This document shows, in pieces, positions 1 to 8,080 of a DNA stretch of 64,000 nucleotides (its first letter is position 1; the number at the start of each line of letters is the position of its first letter). This stretch comes from Noviherbaspirillum galbum. Lineage in GTDB: Bacteria > Pseudomonadota > Gammaproteobacteria > Burkholderiales > Burkholderiaceae_D. The notes below the pieces were generated by a model. That model was given only the letters and a program-made list of their open reading frames with translations. It did no database searches and was not told the DNA's origin. The DNA is taken from the NCBI RefSeq assembly GCF_010974945.1, contig NZ_JAAIVB010000068.1:62001-126000 (forward strand). Reading direction: 5' to 3'. The position numbers and the translations under genes were made by a program.

Positions 1-397
1 ACGCCTGGTGGAATACGAAGGGGGCGGCGAAGAGACGCGTTCCAATCCCTGGCTGGCGGAGCTGCAGCAGGACAACTTCGTCGAAATCAACCCGAAGGCG
101 GCATCCGACCGCGGCATCCGCGACGGCGAGTACGTGATCGTATCCACGCCGACCGGGGCACGCATCAAGGTCAAGGCCCTGGTGACGCCGCGCGTGGGTC
201 CGGACACCGCGTTCATTCCCTTCCACTTCTCCGGATGGTGGCAGGGCAAGGACATGCTGGAGTACTACCCGGAAGGCGCGGCCCCGGTGGTGCGCGGCGA
301 GGCGGTCAACACCGCCACCACGTACGGATATGACTCGGTGACCATGATGCAGGAAACCAAGACCACCATCTGCAACATCGAGCGCTACACAGCCTAA
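1..397 (+). CDS. fdhA: formate dehydrogenase major (molybdopterin) subunit, C-terminal fragment
   Basis: Only the last 131 codons are in the window (reading frame from base 2); the gene starts upstream. The fragment reads like the C-terminal dinucleotide-binding beta-barrel of molybdopterin oxidoreductases: FVEINPKAASDRGI followed by DGEYVIVSTPTG and an IPFHFSGWW segment, all typical of formate dehydrogenase alpha subunits. The enzyme oxidises formate to CO2 at a Mo- or W-bis-MGD site. The FeS beta subunit follows after 21 bases, which supports the assignment. The catalytic Cys/Sec and the Tat signal lie outside the window, so metal and active-site residue cannot be judged here. Confidence 0.88.
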   Translation, partial: RLVEYEGGGEETRSNPWLAELQQDNFVEINPKAASDRGIRDGEYVIVSTPTGARIKVKALVTPRVGPDTAFIPFHFSGWWQGKDMLEYYPEGAAPVVRGEAVNTATTYGYDSVTMMQETKTTICNIERYTA

Positions 398-418
398 GGC
401 CTGAGCCAGGAGACGACA

Positions 419-1072
419 ATGGCACGAATGAAATTCATCTGCGATTCGGAGCGTTGCATCGAGTGCAACAGCTGCGCGACCGCCTGCAAGAACGAGCATG
501 AAGTACCCTGGGGCGTGAACCGCCGCCGCGTGGTCACCATCAACGACGGCGTGATCGGCCAGGAAAAGACCATCTCGGTGGCATGCATGCATTGCTCCGA
601 CGCGCCATGCATGGCGGTGTGCCCGGTGGACTGCTTCTACCGCACCGACGAAGGCGTGGTGCTGCACAACAAGGACACCTGCATCGGCTGCGGCTACTGC
701 TCCTACGCCTGCCCCTTCGGCGCGCCGCAGTTCCCGTCCAACGGCACCTTCGGCCTGCGCGGCAAGATGGACAAGTGCACCTTCTGCGCCGGCGGCCCGG
801 AAGAGAACGGCTCCAAGGCGGAATTCGACAAGTACGGCCGCAACCGCCTCGCCGAAGGCAAGCTGCCGGCCTGCGCTGAAATGTGCTCGACCAAGGCATT
901 GCTCGGCGGCGACGGCGATGCGATCGCCGACATCTTCCGCACCCGCGTCATCCGCCGCGGCAAGGGCAGCGAAGTCTGGGGCTGGGGCACCGCCTACGGC
1001 AAGTCCCCGAACCCGGACGCCAAGGCGCCCACGCCGAACGCCAAGGTGCCGGAAGGAGGAAAGGTATCATGA
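419..1072 (+). CDS. fdhB: formate dehydrogenase iron-sulfur (beta) subunit
   Basis: A 217-residue ferredoxin-like protein that should carry electrons from the alpha subunit to the cytochrome b subunit. Four cysteine groups fit four [4Fe-4S] clusters: C13/C16/C19/C23, C56/C59/C64/C68 with C72, C88/C91/C94/C98, and C120/C123 with C152/C156. This is the FDH beta (DMSO reductase B-like) pattern. No C-terminal membrane helix is visible, unlike E. coli FdnH/FdoH, so it is probably held by its partners. The tail is Pro/Lys/Ala-rich and likely disordered. The stop overlaps the next ATG in an ATGA, so translation of the small lipoprotein gene is probably coupled. Confidence 0.93.
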   Translation: MARMKFICDSERCIECNSCATACKNEHEVPWGVNRRRVVTINDGVIGQEKTISVACMHCSDAPCMAVCPVDCFYRTDEGVVLHNKDTCIGCGYCSYACPFGAPQFPSNGTFGLRGKMDKCTFCAGGPEENGSKAEFDKYGRNRLAEGKLPACAEMCSTKALLGGDGDAIADIFRTRVIRRGKGSEVWGWGTAYGKSPNPDAKAPTPNAKVPEGGKVS

Positions 1073-1302
1073 GGACAACCCTGCCCTGCCTGATGCTGGT
1101 CCTGGCCGCCGCCCTTGCCGGCTGCGCCGAGCGAGACCAGAACAAGAGCGCCTCCAACACCAACCGCGATGATGCGGCGCCCTTCTCCGGCGCCAAGAAT
1201 TCCTTCGTTGCCGCCGGCTGGAAGCCCGGTGAAAAGGGCGACTGGGAAGCGCAGATGCGCCGCCGCGTGATGACGCAGAACGAGTACAACAAGACGAACT
1301 GA
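1069..1302 (+). CDS. small lipoprotein in the formate dehydrogenase operon
   Basis: A 77-residue protein starting at the ATG that overlaps the fdhB stop by four bases, with AGGAGG-type purines just upstream. The N-terminus is a lipoprotein signal ending in ALAGC, so lipidation is predicted at C19. The remaining ~58 residues are polar, with a conserved-looking FVAAGWKPGEKGDWEAQMRRR stretch near the end (21 residues shown as a region: about 50-70). No family is recognised. Its position between the FeS and cytochrome b genes suggests an assembly or anchoring role for the periplasmic enzyme; this is inference from context only. Confidence 0.75.
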   Translation: MRTTLPCLMLVLAAALAGCAERDQNKSASNTNRDDAAPFSGAKNSFVAAGWKPGEKGDWEAQMRRRVMTQNEYNKTN

Positions 1303-1342
1303 TTGCCGCCTCCCTGGCGGAGGAAGCAACGAGGGAAACATC

Positions 1343-2464
1343 ATGAAGAGATTGTTTGCCGTCATCGCCCTGGGCATTTCGCTGGCTGCGGTATCGGGCG
1401 CGCAGGCGCAGGCGCAAGACCCGGGCAAGCCGGCCGCGGCCGCCGCGCCGAACGTCGAGTCCATCGACATCCTCAAGCAGAACCAGGCCGAGCGCACCCG
1501 CGACCAGCCCGGCAACAATGCGCCGACCTGGCGCATCGTCAAGGAAGGCACACAGAACTACAGCAGCCTGCCCTACAAGGAAGCCGGCATTCTGATCCAG
1601 CCGAAGGCGCAGTTTCCCGGGCAGGAACACGCCACCACCGCCGGCGAGGCCTGGCGGCGCTACCGCAACGGCCCGCTGATCACCTTCGGCGGCTGGCTGC
1701 TGATCGCTGCCCTGGCGGCGCTGCTGGCGATCTATGTCGTCAAGGGTCCGGCGCGCAACAGCATCCCGCCGACCGGCCGCCTGATCGAGCGCTTCACGCC
1801 AACCGAGCGCTTCGTGCACTGGAGCGTGGCCATCAGCTTCAGCCTGCTCGGCCTGTCCGGCCTGGTCATGGCCTTCGGCAGGCATGTGCTGATGCCGCTG
1901 TTCGGCCATACGCTGTTCGGCTGGCTGGCCTACCTGTGCAAGAACATCCATAACTTCGTCGGCCCGGTCTTCCTGGTGTCGACGGTGGTGTTCTTCGCCG
2001 TCTACGTGCGCGACAACCTCCCCGGCAAGAGCGACCTGCACTGGCTGTCCCGGCTGGGCGGCGTACTGGGCAAGGACAAGCATGCGAGCTCCGGGCGCTT
2101 CAACGCCGGCGAGAAGATCTGGTTCTGGGGCGGCCTGACGGTGCTCGGCCTGGTGGTAAGCGCCAGCGGCTTCGTGCTCGACAAGCTCGTGCCCGGCATG
2201 CCCTACCTGCGCGGCGACATGCAGGTGGCGCACGTGATCCACCTGATCGGCGCGGTGCTGTTCATTGCCGGCGCGTTCGGACACATCTACATGGGCACGC
2301 TGGGCAGCGAAGGCGCCTACAAGGGCATGCGCGAAGGCTACGTCGACGACGCCTGGGCCATGGAGCACCATGATCTCTGGTATGAACAAATCCAGCGTGG
2401 CGACATCCCACGCATAAGGTCCCGCGAGGAGCGCCCGGAAACCGGCGCGCCGGCCAAGGCATGA
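1343..2464 (+). CDS. fdhC: formate dehydrogenase cytochrome b (gamma) subunit
   Basis: A 373-residue membrane protein that should anchor the enzyme and pass electrons to quinone. Residues 1 to about 25 form a signal peptide ending in AQAQAQ. A periplasmic stretch follows, then about five hydrophobic segments starting with FGGWLLIAALAALLAIYVV. Candidate haem b ligands are the histidines in RFVHWS, NIHNFVG, VAHVIHLIG and GHIYMG, as in the FdnI/FdoI family. The long N-terminal extension before the first helix is typical of beta-proteobacterial FDH gamma subunits. The stop overlaps an ATG (ATGA), but the next gene more likely starts 36 bases further on, behind a better ribosome site. Confidence 0.92.
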   Translation: MKRLFAVIALGISLAAVSGAQAQAQDPGKPAAAAAPNVESIDILKQNQAERTRDQPGNNAPTWRIVKEGTQNYSSLPYKEAGILIQPKAQFPGQEHATTAGEAWRRYRNGPLITFGGWLLIAALAALLAIYVVKGPARNSIPPTGRLIERFTPTERFVHWSVAISFSLLGLSGLVMAFGRHVLMPLFGHTLFGWLAYLCKNIHNFVGPVFLVSTVVFFAVYVRDNLPGKSDLHWLSRLGGVLGKDKHASSGRFNAGEKIWFWGGLTVLGLVVSASGFVLDKLVPGMPYLRGDMQVAHVIHLIGAVLFIAGAFGHIYMGTLGSEGAYKGMREGYVDDAWAMEHHDLWYEQIQRGDIPRIRSREERPETGAPAKA

Positions 2465-2496
2465 TCCCTGCCATGGCAGGGTTAAGGAGAGGAAAG

Positions 2497-2847
2497 ATGA
2501 AGAACTGGTTGATTGCGATCGTTTCCCTGGCTGCCGCCGGCGCCGCCGTTGCCAAGCTGCCGCCCCCGAGCGAGGAAGCCAAGACCGCGGCCGAACTGGC
2601 GAAGGCTAAGGCTGCCTGGAGCGACAAGGTTGCCGCCTATCAGTTGTGCAAGGCGCAGGACAAGCTGGCCGATCGTTACCACAAGGAAAAGGGCGGCAAG
2701 AAGTCCGCAGACACGCCGGCCTGCGCCGATCCGGGGGCCTTCGTGCCGCCCACCGCTGCCGCACCGGCCGCTGCAGCACCGGCCGCACCCGCAGCGGCTG
2801 CGCCGGCCGCCCAGGCGACGGCCCAGGCAGCTCCCGCAAAGAAATAA
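2497..2847 (+). CDS. small periplasmic Ala/Pro-rich protein of the fdh operon
   Basis: A 116-residue protein with an N-terminal signal sequence (MKNWLIAIVSLAAAGAAVA). The start at 2497 is preferred over the upstream in-frame ATG at 2461 because GGAGAGG lies just before it and because it puts the signal peptide at the N-terminus. The middle part is Lys/Ala-rich and probably helical and has two cysteines (YQLCKAQ and TPACADP). The C-terminal third is an Ala/Pro repeat tail, likely a flexible linker. No known family is recognised. It sits between the cytochrome b gene and fdhD, so a role in FDH biogenesis or periplasmic stability is plausible but unproven. Confidence 0.7.
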   Translation: MKNWLIAIVSLAAAGAAVAKLPPPSEEAKTAAELAKAKAAWSDKVAAYQLCKAQDKLADRYHKEKGGKKSADTPACADPGAFVPPTAAAPAAAAPAAPAAAAPAAQATAQAAPAKK

Positions 2848-2879
2848 CCGCCCAGCGACATAACCGTTCAAGCGCTCCC

Positions 2880-3722
2880 ATGTCTCATCGCCCCCTGTTG
2901 TCGAATGCTTCGGTGCCACTGACCAAGGAAGTGGAGGTGATGGACGAGCGCGGCCGGCTCTCGACCATCTCGATCCCGGCCGAACGTCCCCTCACCCTGT
3001 ACATCGACAAGCGTGAACTCGTCACGCTGATGACCCTCGGCGGCGCCCCGGAATCGCTGATCCTCGGCTACCTGCGCAACCAGCGGCTGGTGAAGGCTAT
3101 CGAGGACATCGAAGCCATCCAGGTGGACTGGGAAGTGGAAGCCGCCGCCATCACCACCCGCAATGGCATTGCCGACCTCGCCGAGCGCACCTCCAAGCGC
3201 GTCGTGACCACCGGCTGCGGCCAGGGCTCGGTGTTCGGCGGACTGATGGACGAAGTGGACAAGATCACCTTGCCGGCGGACGCACGCCTGCGGCAAGGCA
3301 CTTTGTACAAGATCGTCGACACCATCCGCACCCAGCAGTCCATCTACAAGCAGGCCGGCTCGGTGCATGGCTGCGCGCTGTTCTCCGGCGACGGCGAGAT
3401 GCTGTATTTCGTGGAGGACGTCGGCCGCCACAATGCCGTGGACTCGATCGCCGGCCGCATGTGGCTCGACGGCGTGCGCGGCGAGGACAAGGTGTTCTAC
3501 ACCACCGGCCGCCTGACCTCGGAAATGGTGATCAAGGGTGCGCAGATGGGCATTCCCTTCCTGCTGTCGCGCTCGGGCACCACCCAGATGGGCCACATGG
3601 TGGCCGAGAAGCTGGGCATGACGCTGCTGGCGCGCTGCACCGGCAAGCATTTCCTCGCCCTCACCGGCAAGGAAAGGCTGATCATGGAACCGCACCTGGC
3701 GGACGTGCTGCGCGTGGCCTGA
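2880..3722 (+). CDS. fdhD: FdhD, sulfur carrier/sulfurtransferase for formate dehydrogenase
   Basis: A 280-residue FdhD-family protein. FdhD relays sulfur from IscS to the Mo-bisMGD cofactor before insertion into formate dehydrogenase. The ATG at 2880 gives the usual family length (about 260-280); the frame is open far upstream, but that extension overlaps the preceding gene. The family core is clear: LTLYIDKRELVTLM near the start, a TTGCGQGS loop around C113, HGCALFSG, VEDVGRHNAVD and TTGRLTSEMV. In E. coli FdhD the loop is a CxxC; here the second position is Gly, leaving one loop cysteine. Operon context with the three FDH subunits makes the function secure. Confidence 0.94.
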   Translation: MSHRPLLSNASVPLTKEVEVMDERGRLSTISIPAERPLTLYIDKRELVTLMTLGGAPESLILGYLRNQRLVKAIEDIEAIQVDWEVEAAAITTRNGIADLAERTSKRVVTTGCGQGSVFGGLMDEVDKITLPADARLRQGTLYKIVDTIRTQQSIYKQAGSVHGCALFSGDGEMLYFVEDVGRHNAVDSIAGRMWLDGVRGEDKVFYTTGRLTSEMVIKGAQMGIPFLLSRSGTTQMGHMVAEKLGMTLLARCTGKHFLALTGKERLIMEPHLADVLRVA

Positions 3723-3789
3723 TGCCTCCATTCCGAAAAGCATGACGGGCCTTCCGGCAGCCTGCCGGAATGCGCCTTATACTTCCTGC

Positions 3790-4665
3790 ATGATTCCCCG
3801 CTCGCGGCTCGACGCCTTCTACGCCTGGTTCTTCGTGCTCATCTGGGGCTCCGGCTATCTCGCCTCCAAGACCGGGATGCAGTACGCCCCGCCTTTCACC
3901 TTCCTGGCCCTGCGCTACAGTTTCGGCGTGCTTTGCCTCCTTGCATGGGTGGGATGGTCGAAGCCGCAATGGCCGGCGAGCCGAACCGAATTCTTCCATG
4001 TCTGCGTTGCCGGCCTGCTGATGCATGCGGTCAACCTCGGCGGCAGCCATTACGCCCAGTACCTCGGCATGTCCGCCGGCGTGACGGCGCTGCTGCTCGC
4101 CACCCAGCCGCTGCTGACCGCCGTCTATGCCCACCACCGCCTAGGCGAACGCCTCGACCGCCTGCAATGGCTGGGCGTGCTGCTCGGCCTGTGCGGCGTG
4201 GCGCTCGTGGTCTGGCACAAGATCAACCTGAAGGCAGTCACCGCCGGCAGCCTGGTGGCGGTAACGATATCGCTGCTGGCGATCACCAGCGGCACGCTCT
4301 ACCAGCGGCGCTACTGCAAGTCGGTGGACCTGCGCAGCGCCTCGCTGATCCAGTTCGGGGCATCGCTGCTGGTGGTGGCGCCGCTCGGCTGGGCGGTGGA
4401 AGGATTCCCCGTGCGCTGGAGCTGGCCGCTGGTGATATCGATCTTCTTCCTGGTCATCTTCGCGTCCATCCTGGCCGTCAATGTCCTCAACACCATGATG
4501 CGGCAGGGCCACGCCGCCAAGGTGACCAGCCTGCTCTTCCTCACGCCCATCGTGGCGGTGCTGCTGGAATGGCTGATGTTCGGGGTGGTGCCGACCGGCG
4601 CCAGCGTGGCCGGCATCGTGGTGACCTGCCTCGGCGTTGCGATGGTCAGCCGGCGCAAGGCCTAG
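3790..4665 (+). CDS. EamA/DMT-family transporter
   Basis: A 291-residue integral membrane protein with about ten hydrophobic segments in two halves, the EamA (drug/metabolite transporter) layout. FFVLIWGSGYLASKTG near the N-terminus is a typical first EamA helix, and a GTLYQRRYCK segment links the halves. The start at 3790 is chosen over 3742 because it places this helix close to the N-terminus. Substrate cannot be predicted; family members export amino acids, metabolites or drugs. It follows fdhD on the same strand after 67 bases and precedes the tungstate-type transporter genes by 21 bases, so co-transcription is possible. Confidence 0.85.
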   Translation: MIPRSRLDAFYAWFFVLIWGSGYLASKTGMQYAPPFTFLALRYSFGVLCLLAWVGWSKPQWPASRTEFFHVCVAGLLMHAVNLGGSHYAQYLGMSAGVTALLLATQPLLTAVYAHHRLGERLDRLQWLGVLLGLCGVALVVWHKINLKAVTAGSLVAVTISLLAITSGTLYQRRYCKSVDLRSASLIQFGASLLVVAPLGWAVEGFPVRWSWPLVISIFFLVIFASILAVNVLNTMMRQGHAAKVTSLLFLTPIVAVLLEWLMFGVVPTGASVAGIVVTCLGVAMVSRRKA

Positions 4666-4686
4666 CTCTCTGGCAAACTACGTTCC

Positions 4687-5394
4687 ATGCATCTTCTCGA
4701 CGCCATCCGCGACGCTTTCCTGCTGCTGCTTTCCGGCGACGCCGCGCTCTGGCGCACCATTGCCGTTTCGGTAAGGACGACCCTGCTGGCGCTGCTGATC
4801 GCCGCGCCCTGCTCCGTGGCGCTCGGCTACCTGATGGCGACGCACCGCTTCCCGGGCCGCCGGCTGATGATCTGGCTCACCCAGGCAGCGCTGTCCCTGC
4901 CCACCGTGCTCATCGGCCTGCTGCTCTACCTGATGCTGTCGCGGCGCGGGCCGCTGGGCGACCTGCAATGGCTTTTCACGCAATCCGGCATCGTCGCCGG
5001 GCAGGTGCTGATCGCGCTGCCGGTCCTCACCGCGTTCTCGCTCGCCGCGATCCAGGCGGCCGACCCCCGGCTCGCCGAAACCGCGCTGACCCTCGGCGCT
5101 TCCCCGTGGCGCTTGATGTGGACGGTCTTGCGGGAAGTCCGGTTCGGCGTGATGGCTGCGATCATCCACGGCTTCGGCCGGGTGATTTCGGAGGTGGGCT
5201 GCGCCATCATGGTGGGCGGCAACATCGCCGGCGAGACGCGCACCATCACCACCGCGATCGCGCTCGAAACCAGCAAGGGGGAATTCGCGCAAGGCATCGC
5301 GCTGGGCATGGTGCTGGTAGCCATCGCCCTGGCCATCAACGCGCTGCTGTTCATGCTGCAGGGCGATCCGCGCGTCGCCAGGGGAACGGCATGA
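4687..5394 (+). CDS. tupB: tungstate-type ABC transporter permease (TupB-like)
   Basis: A 235-residue permease with about five to six membrane helices. The cytoplasmic EAA-like loop (ETALTLGASPWRLMW) and the following GFGRVISEVGCAIMVGGN and TRTITTAIALETSKGEF segments are characteristic of the TupB/tungstate permease group rather than molybdate ModB. It would import oxyanion delivered by a periplasmic TupA protein, but no tupA is found in this window. Its stop overlaps the start of the ATPase gene (ATGA), so the two are coupled. Proximity to formate dehydrogenase fits supply of W or Mo for the enzyme cofactor; the exact oxyanion is inference. Confidence 0.82.
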   Translation: MHLLDAIRDAFLLLLSGDAALWRTIAVSVRTTLLALLIAAPCSVALGYLMATHRFPGRRLMIWLTQAALSLPTVLIGLLLYLMLSRRGPLGDLQWLFTQSGIVAGQVLIALPVLTAFSLAAIQAADPRLAETALTLGASPWRLMWTVLREVRFGVMAAIIHGFGRVISEVGCAIMVGGNIAGETRTITTAIALETSKGEFAQGIALGMVLVAIALAINALLFMLQGDPRVARGTA

Positions 5395-6065
5395 CGCTGC
5401 TTGCCATCCACGGCCTGCGCAAGCAGTTCGGCGAGCGCCTTCTGTTCGACATCGAGGCGCTGGAACTGCGCAAGGCCACGGCCTACGTCCTGACCGGCCT
5501 GAACGGAGCCGGGAAAAGTACCCTGCTGCGCATCCTGGCCGGCCTGGAGCAAGCGGACGCCGCCTCCTGCACCTACCTCGGCATGCCGGTCGCGCTCTCA
5601 CCGTATCCGCCGGCGATGCGCGGCAGCATCGTGTACGTGCACCAGCATCCGGTGCTGTTTTCCACCAGCGTCTGCAAGAACATCGGCTATGGGCTTGCCG
5701 CGTGCGGCATGCCGCAGGCAGATGCGGCCGAACGCGTCGAAGCGGCGATGGCGTGGGCGGGCGTGACCCACCTGCGCGACCGCCTGCCGCATGGCTTGTC
5801 GGGCGGCGAAAAGCAGCGCATCGCTCTGGCCCGCGCGAAGGTGCTCGAACCGCGCCTGCTGCTGCTCGACGAACCCACCTCGAACCTCGACGGCGCGGCC
5901 AGGGAACAGGTCATCGCGCTGATTCCCTCGCTGACCGCGGCGGGCAGCAGCGTGGTGATGGCTTGCCATGACCGCGACCTGATCGCCCTGCCCGGCGTGC
6001 AGCGCCTGAAGCTGCGCGACGGCCGCCTGCAGGCGCGCCAGCAGCGCGCGCGCCTCGTGAAATAG
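5391..6065 (+). CDS. tupC: tungstate-type ABC transporter ATP-binding protein (TupC-like)
   Basis: A 224-residue ABC ATPase. Walker A is GLNGAGKST (residues 36-44), the signature is LSGGEKQR, Walker B is LLLLDEP, and the switch histidine lies in ACHDRD. The start at 5391 overlaps the permease stop by four bases; the frame stays open upstream by chance, but that stretch is a shadow of the permease and EamA genes. The protein is at the short end of the family and lacks a C-terminal regulatory domain such as the molbindin domain of ModC. It should energise TupB-type import. It is the last gene of the plus-strand run; a minus-strand gene ends 36 bases downstream. Confidence 0.87.
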   Translation: MTLLAIHGLRKQFGERLLFDIEALELRKATAYVLTGLNGAGKSTLLRILAGLEQADAASCTYLGMPVALSPYPPAMRGSIVYVHQHPVLFSTSVCKNIGYGLAACGMPQADAAERVEAAMAWAGVTHLRDRLPHGLSGGEKQRIALARAKVLEPRLLLLDEPTSNLDGAAREQVIALIPSLTAAGSSVVMACHDRDLIALPGVQRLKLRDGRLQARQQRARLVK

Positions 6066-6101
6066 GCAAGCTTTCCGGAAGAGATTCGCCCTGCTTGAGG
6101 C

Positions 6102-6461
6102 TTACTGCGTCTTGTCCGGCGGCGTGGTATTGGGCGGCGAATAGTTGTTCGTCTGGCCGTTGAGCGGCATCGACGACTGCTCCTGCTCCTTGCTCAGCTG
6201 TTCCGGCCGCACCTGTGATGGCGTGCCAGAATCGCCGCTGCTGGTGGCGCCCGCGCCGGCCTTCGGCGACATGCTTGCGTCCGAGGGCGGCAGCTTGTCC
6301 TTGGGCAGGGCGACCGACTGGTCGGAGGTTTTCGCCAGCGGCACGTCGGCGTTCACCGACGGCTTGGCGGCGTCCGAGGTCTTCGGCTCGGGCGTCTTCT
6401 GGCAGCCGGCGGCCAGCAAGGCGCCAGCCAGCATCGGCATGATCAGGATCGTTCTGTTCAT
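6102..6461 (-). CDS. putative lipoprotein, unknown function
   Basis: A 119-residue protein with a lipoprotein signal ending in LLAAGC (C20 predicted to be lipidated). The rest is low-complexity and polar, rich in Pro, Ser, Thr, Lys and Gln, with no cysteine after the lipobox and no recognisable domain, so it is probably disordered. It is convergent with the tupC-like gene and stands alone on its strand. The reading frame is supported by the signal peptide and by the Pro/Lys/Ser usage rather than by homology. Function unknown. Confidence 0.65.
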   Translation of the reverse strand: MNRTILIMPMLAGALLAAGCQKTPEPKTSDAAKPSVNADVPLAKTSDQSVALPKDKLPPSDASMSPKAGAGATSSGDSGTPSQVRPEQLSKEQEQSSMPLNGQTNNYSPPNTTPPDKTQ

Positions 6462-6666
6462 CTCGGCCTCTCGTCATGAGTATTCGGTGGCAGGAAGCAA
6501 GGCGCGCGGCGGCCCCTCATTTCCATGATTCCTTGCCTTTCGACCAATTCGTTGCGTTGCGGTTCGTCCGGGGCGGCTTGATCCATGTCTTGCTCCCGCG
6601 CCAGTCCCCCGGCCCGCCAGAACTTCCCTCATTCAAAGCCGCCAAACCTTCTTTGCATGAAGGAGC

Positions 6667-7281
6667 ATGAACATGGAACTTACCCTCACAGGGATCAACG
6701 TCGCCGTCCTGCTGACGGATGGTTTTGAACAGGTCGAATACACCGGGCCGCGCGACGCGCTCGAACAGCAAGGCGCCGCGCTGAAGGTGATTTCACTCCG
6801 GAAAGGCGAGGTGCAGGGCATGCACCACCACGACCAGGGCGACATGTTCCGCGTCGACCTGCTGTTTAGCGAGGCCGATCCGAAATCCTTCGACATGCTG
6901 CTGTTGCCCGGCGGCGAGCAGAACGGCGCGACGCTGCGCGATTCGCCCGAGGCCCAGGCTTTCGTGCATGCCTTCGAGGAAGACGGCAAGCCGATCGCGG
7001 CGATCTGCCATGGCGGCTGGGTGCTGGCCGCGGCGGGCCTGGTGCAGGGCCGCAGGATGACGAGCTGGGAATCGCTGCAGGACGACTTCCGCAAGGCGGG
7101 CGCCAACTGGGTCGATGAAGAAGTCGTGGTCGACGGCAACCTCGTCACCAGCCGCAAGCCGGACGACATTCCCGCCTTCAACAAGAAGATGGTCGACGTG
7201 ATGTTCCAGCGCCTCGCCGCCCATACCGCCGGCACGAGCGAAGACCGGCGCCACCGTTCCAGCGTGGGCTTCGGCGGCTGA
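6667..7281 (+). CDS. DJ-1/PfpI family type 1 glutamine amidotransferase-like protein
   Basis: A 204-residue class I glutamine amidotransferase-like protein of the PfpI/YhbO/YraA group. It starts with NVAVLLTDGFEQVE, the standard first strand of the fold, has LLLPGGEQNG as the second landmark, and carries the nucleophile elbow AICHGGW with C114 as the likely catalytic cysteine followed by the conserved His. Family members are stress proteins, with protease, chaperone or deglycase activities reported or debated. AAGGAG sits just before the ATG. It is monocistronic and converges with the MgtC-like gene, the stops being only 5 bases apart. Confidence 0.88.
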   Translation: MNMELTLTGINVAVLLTDGFEQVEYTGPRDALEQQGAALKVISLRKGEVQGMHHHDQGDMFRVDLLFSEADPKSFDMLLLPGGEQNGATLRDSPEAQAFVHAFEEDGKPIAAICHGGWVLAAAGLVQGRRMTSWESLQDDFRKAGANWVDEEVVVDGNLVTSRKPDDIPAFNKKMVDVMFQRLAAHTAGTSEDRRHRSSVGFGG

Positions 7282-7286
7282 CGTCT

Positions 7287-8051
7287 CTAGTTGCGCGCGT
7301 GCGCCAGGTTGAAGCTTTCCACGCCTTCGAACTTGCCGAGTTCCTGCGCCAGTTCGCTGATCGGGATGCCGCTGCTCTTGTCGAAGGCCACCGCGACGAA
7401 GTGCCAGACCACCTTGCCGTTCGTCATTGAGATCGCGATCGAGCCGCGCGCGATCTCGTAGCCCCGCTTGATCGCGGCGGCGCGCAATTCATCCTCCGAC
7501 GGCGCCCAGCCTTCCCTGAAGCGCAGGTCGATGGCGATCGCGGTGCGCGACGGCAGCGACGCCGCGATCCGCGGCACGCCGACCATGCAGAAGGCGGACA
7601 TCAGCGACAGCAGGATGGCCGCCAGGTAAAAGCCCACGCCGACCAGGATGCCGATCACCGCCGCCGCCCAGATCGAGGCGGCGGTCGTGAGGCCGCTGAT
7701 GTTGAAGCCGTCGCGCGAGATCACGCCCGCCCCGAGGAAGCCGATCCCGGTCACGATGCCCTGGATGACGCGGGTCGGATCAGCGCCCAGGCCGATTGTG
7801 GCCTGCCCTCCATACCAGTCGCCGGGATAGCCGACGATCACCGTCAGCGCCGCCGACGCCATGCACACCAGCCCGTAGGTCCGCATGCCGGCCGCCCGTC
7901 CGCGGTAGGAACGCTCGTATCCGACGAGCAGACCGAGCAGCAAGGCGCCGAACAGGCTGAAGAAGACCAGCAGGTTGCTGGTGACCACCGACGCCGACCA
8001 GAATGCCGACAGGTCTTCGATGGAGGGGAAATCCGAAAGCAGGTTAGCCAT
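7287..8051 (-). CDS. MgtC/SapB family membrane protein
   Basis: A 254-residue protein with an MgtC-type N-terminal membrane domain of about five helices (residues 20 to 160). The motif GLLVGYERSYRGRAAGMRT near the first helices and GIVTGIGFLGAGVI are the hallmarks of the family. The C-terminal about 90 residues form a soluble ACT-like domain. MgtC proteins are linked to growth at low magnesium and to control of the F-type ATPase in pathogens; environmental homologues are poorly understood. It is separated by about 30 bases from the 3' end of the Crp/Fnr regulator gene on the same strand. Confidence 0.87.
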   Translation of the reverse strand: MANLLSDFPSIEDLSAFWSASVVTSNLLVFFSLFGALLLGLLVGYERSYRGRAAGMRTYGLVCMASAALTVIVGYPGDWYGGQATIGLGADPTRVIQGIVTGIGFLGAGVISRDGFNISGLTTAASIWAAAVIGILVGVGFYLAAILLSLMSAFCMVGVPRIAASLPSRTAIAIDLRFREGWAPSEDELRAAAIKRGYEIARGSIAISMTNGKVVWHFVAVAFDKSSGIPISELAQELGKFEGVESFNLAHARN

Positions 8052-8080
8052 GCATCATGCCTTTTTGCAATCCGCGCGTC

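Noticed and set aside
3933-5390. Long open frame upstream of the tupC-like ATPase, in phase with it (710 codons in total)
   Set aside because: It covers the EamA and permease genes in another frame, has an Arg/Pro/Gly-rich composition and no family features; only the part from 5391 is real.
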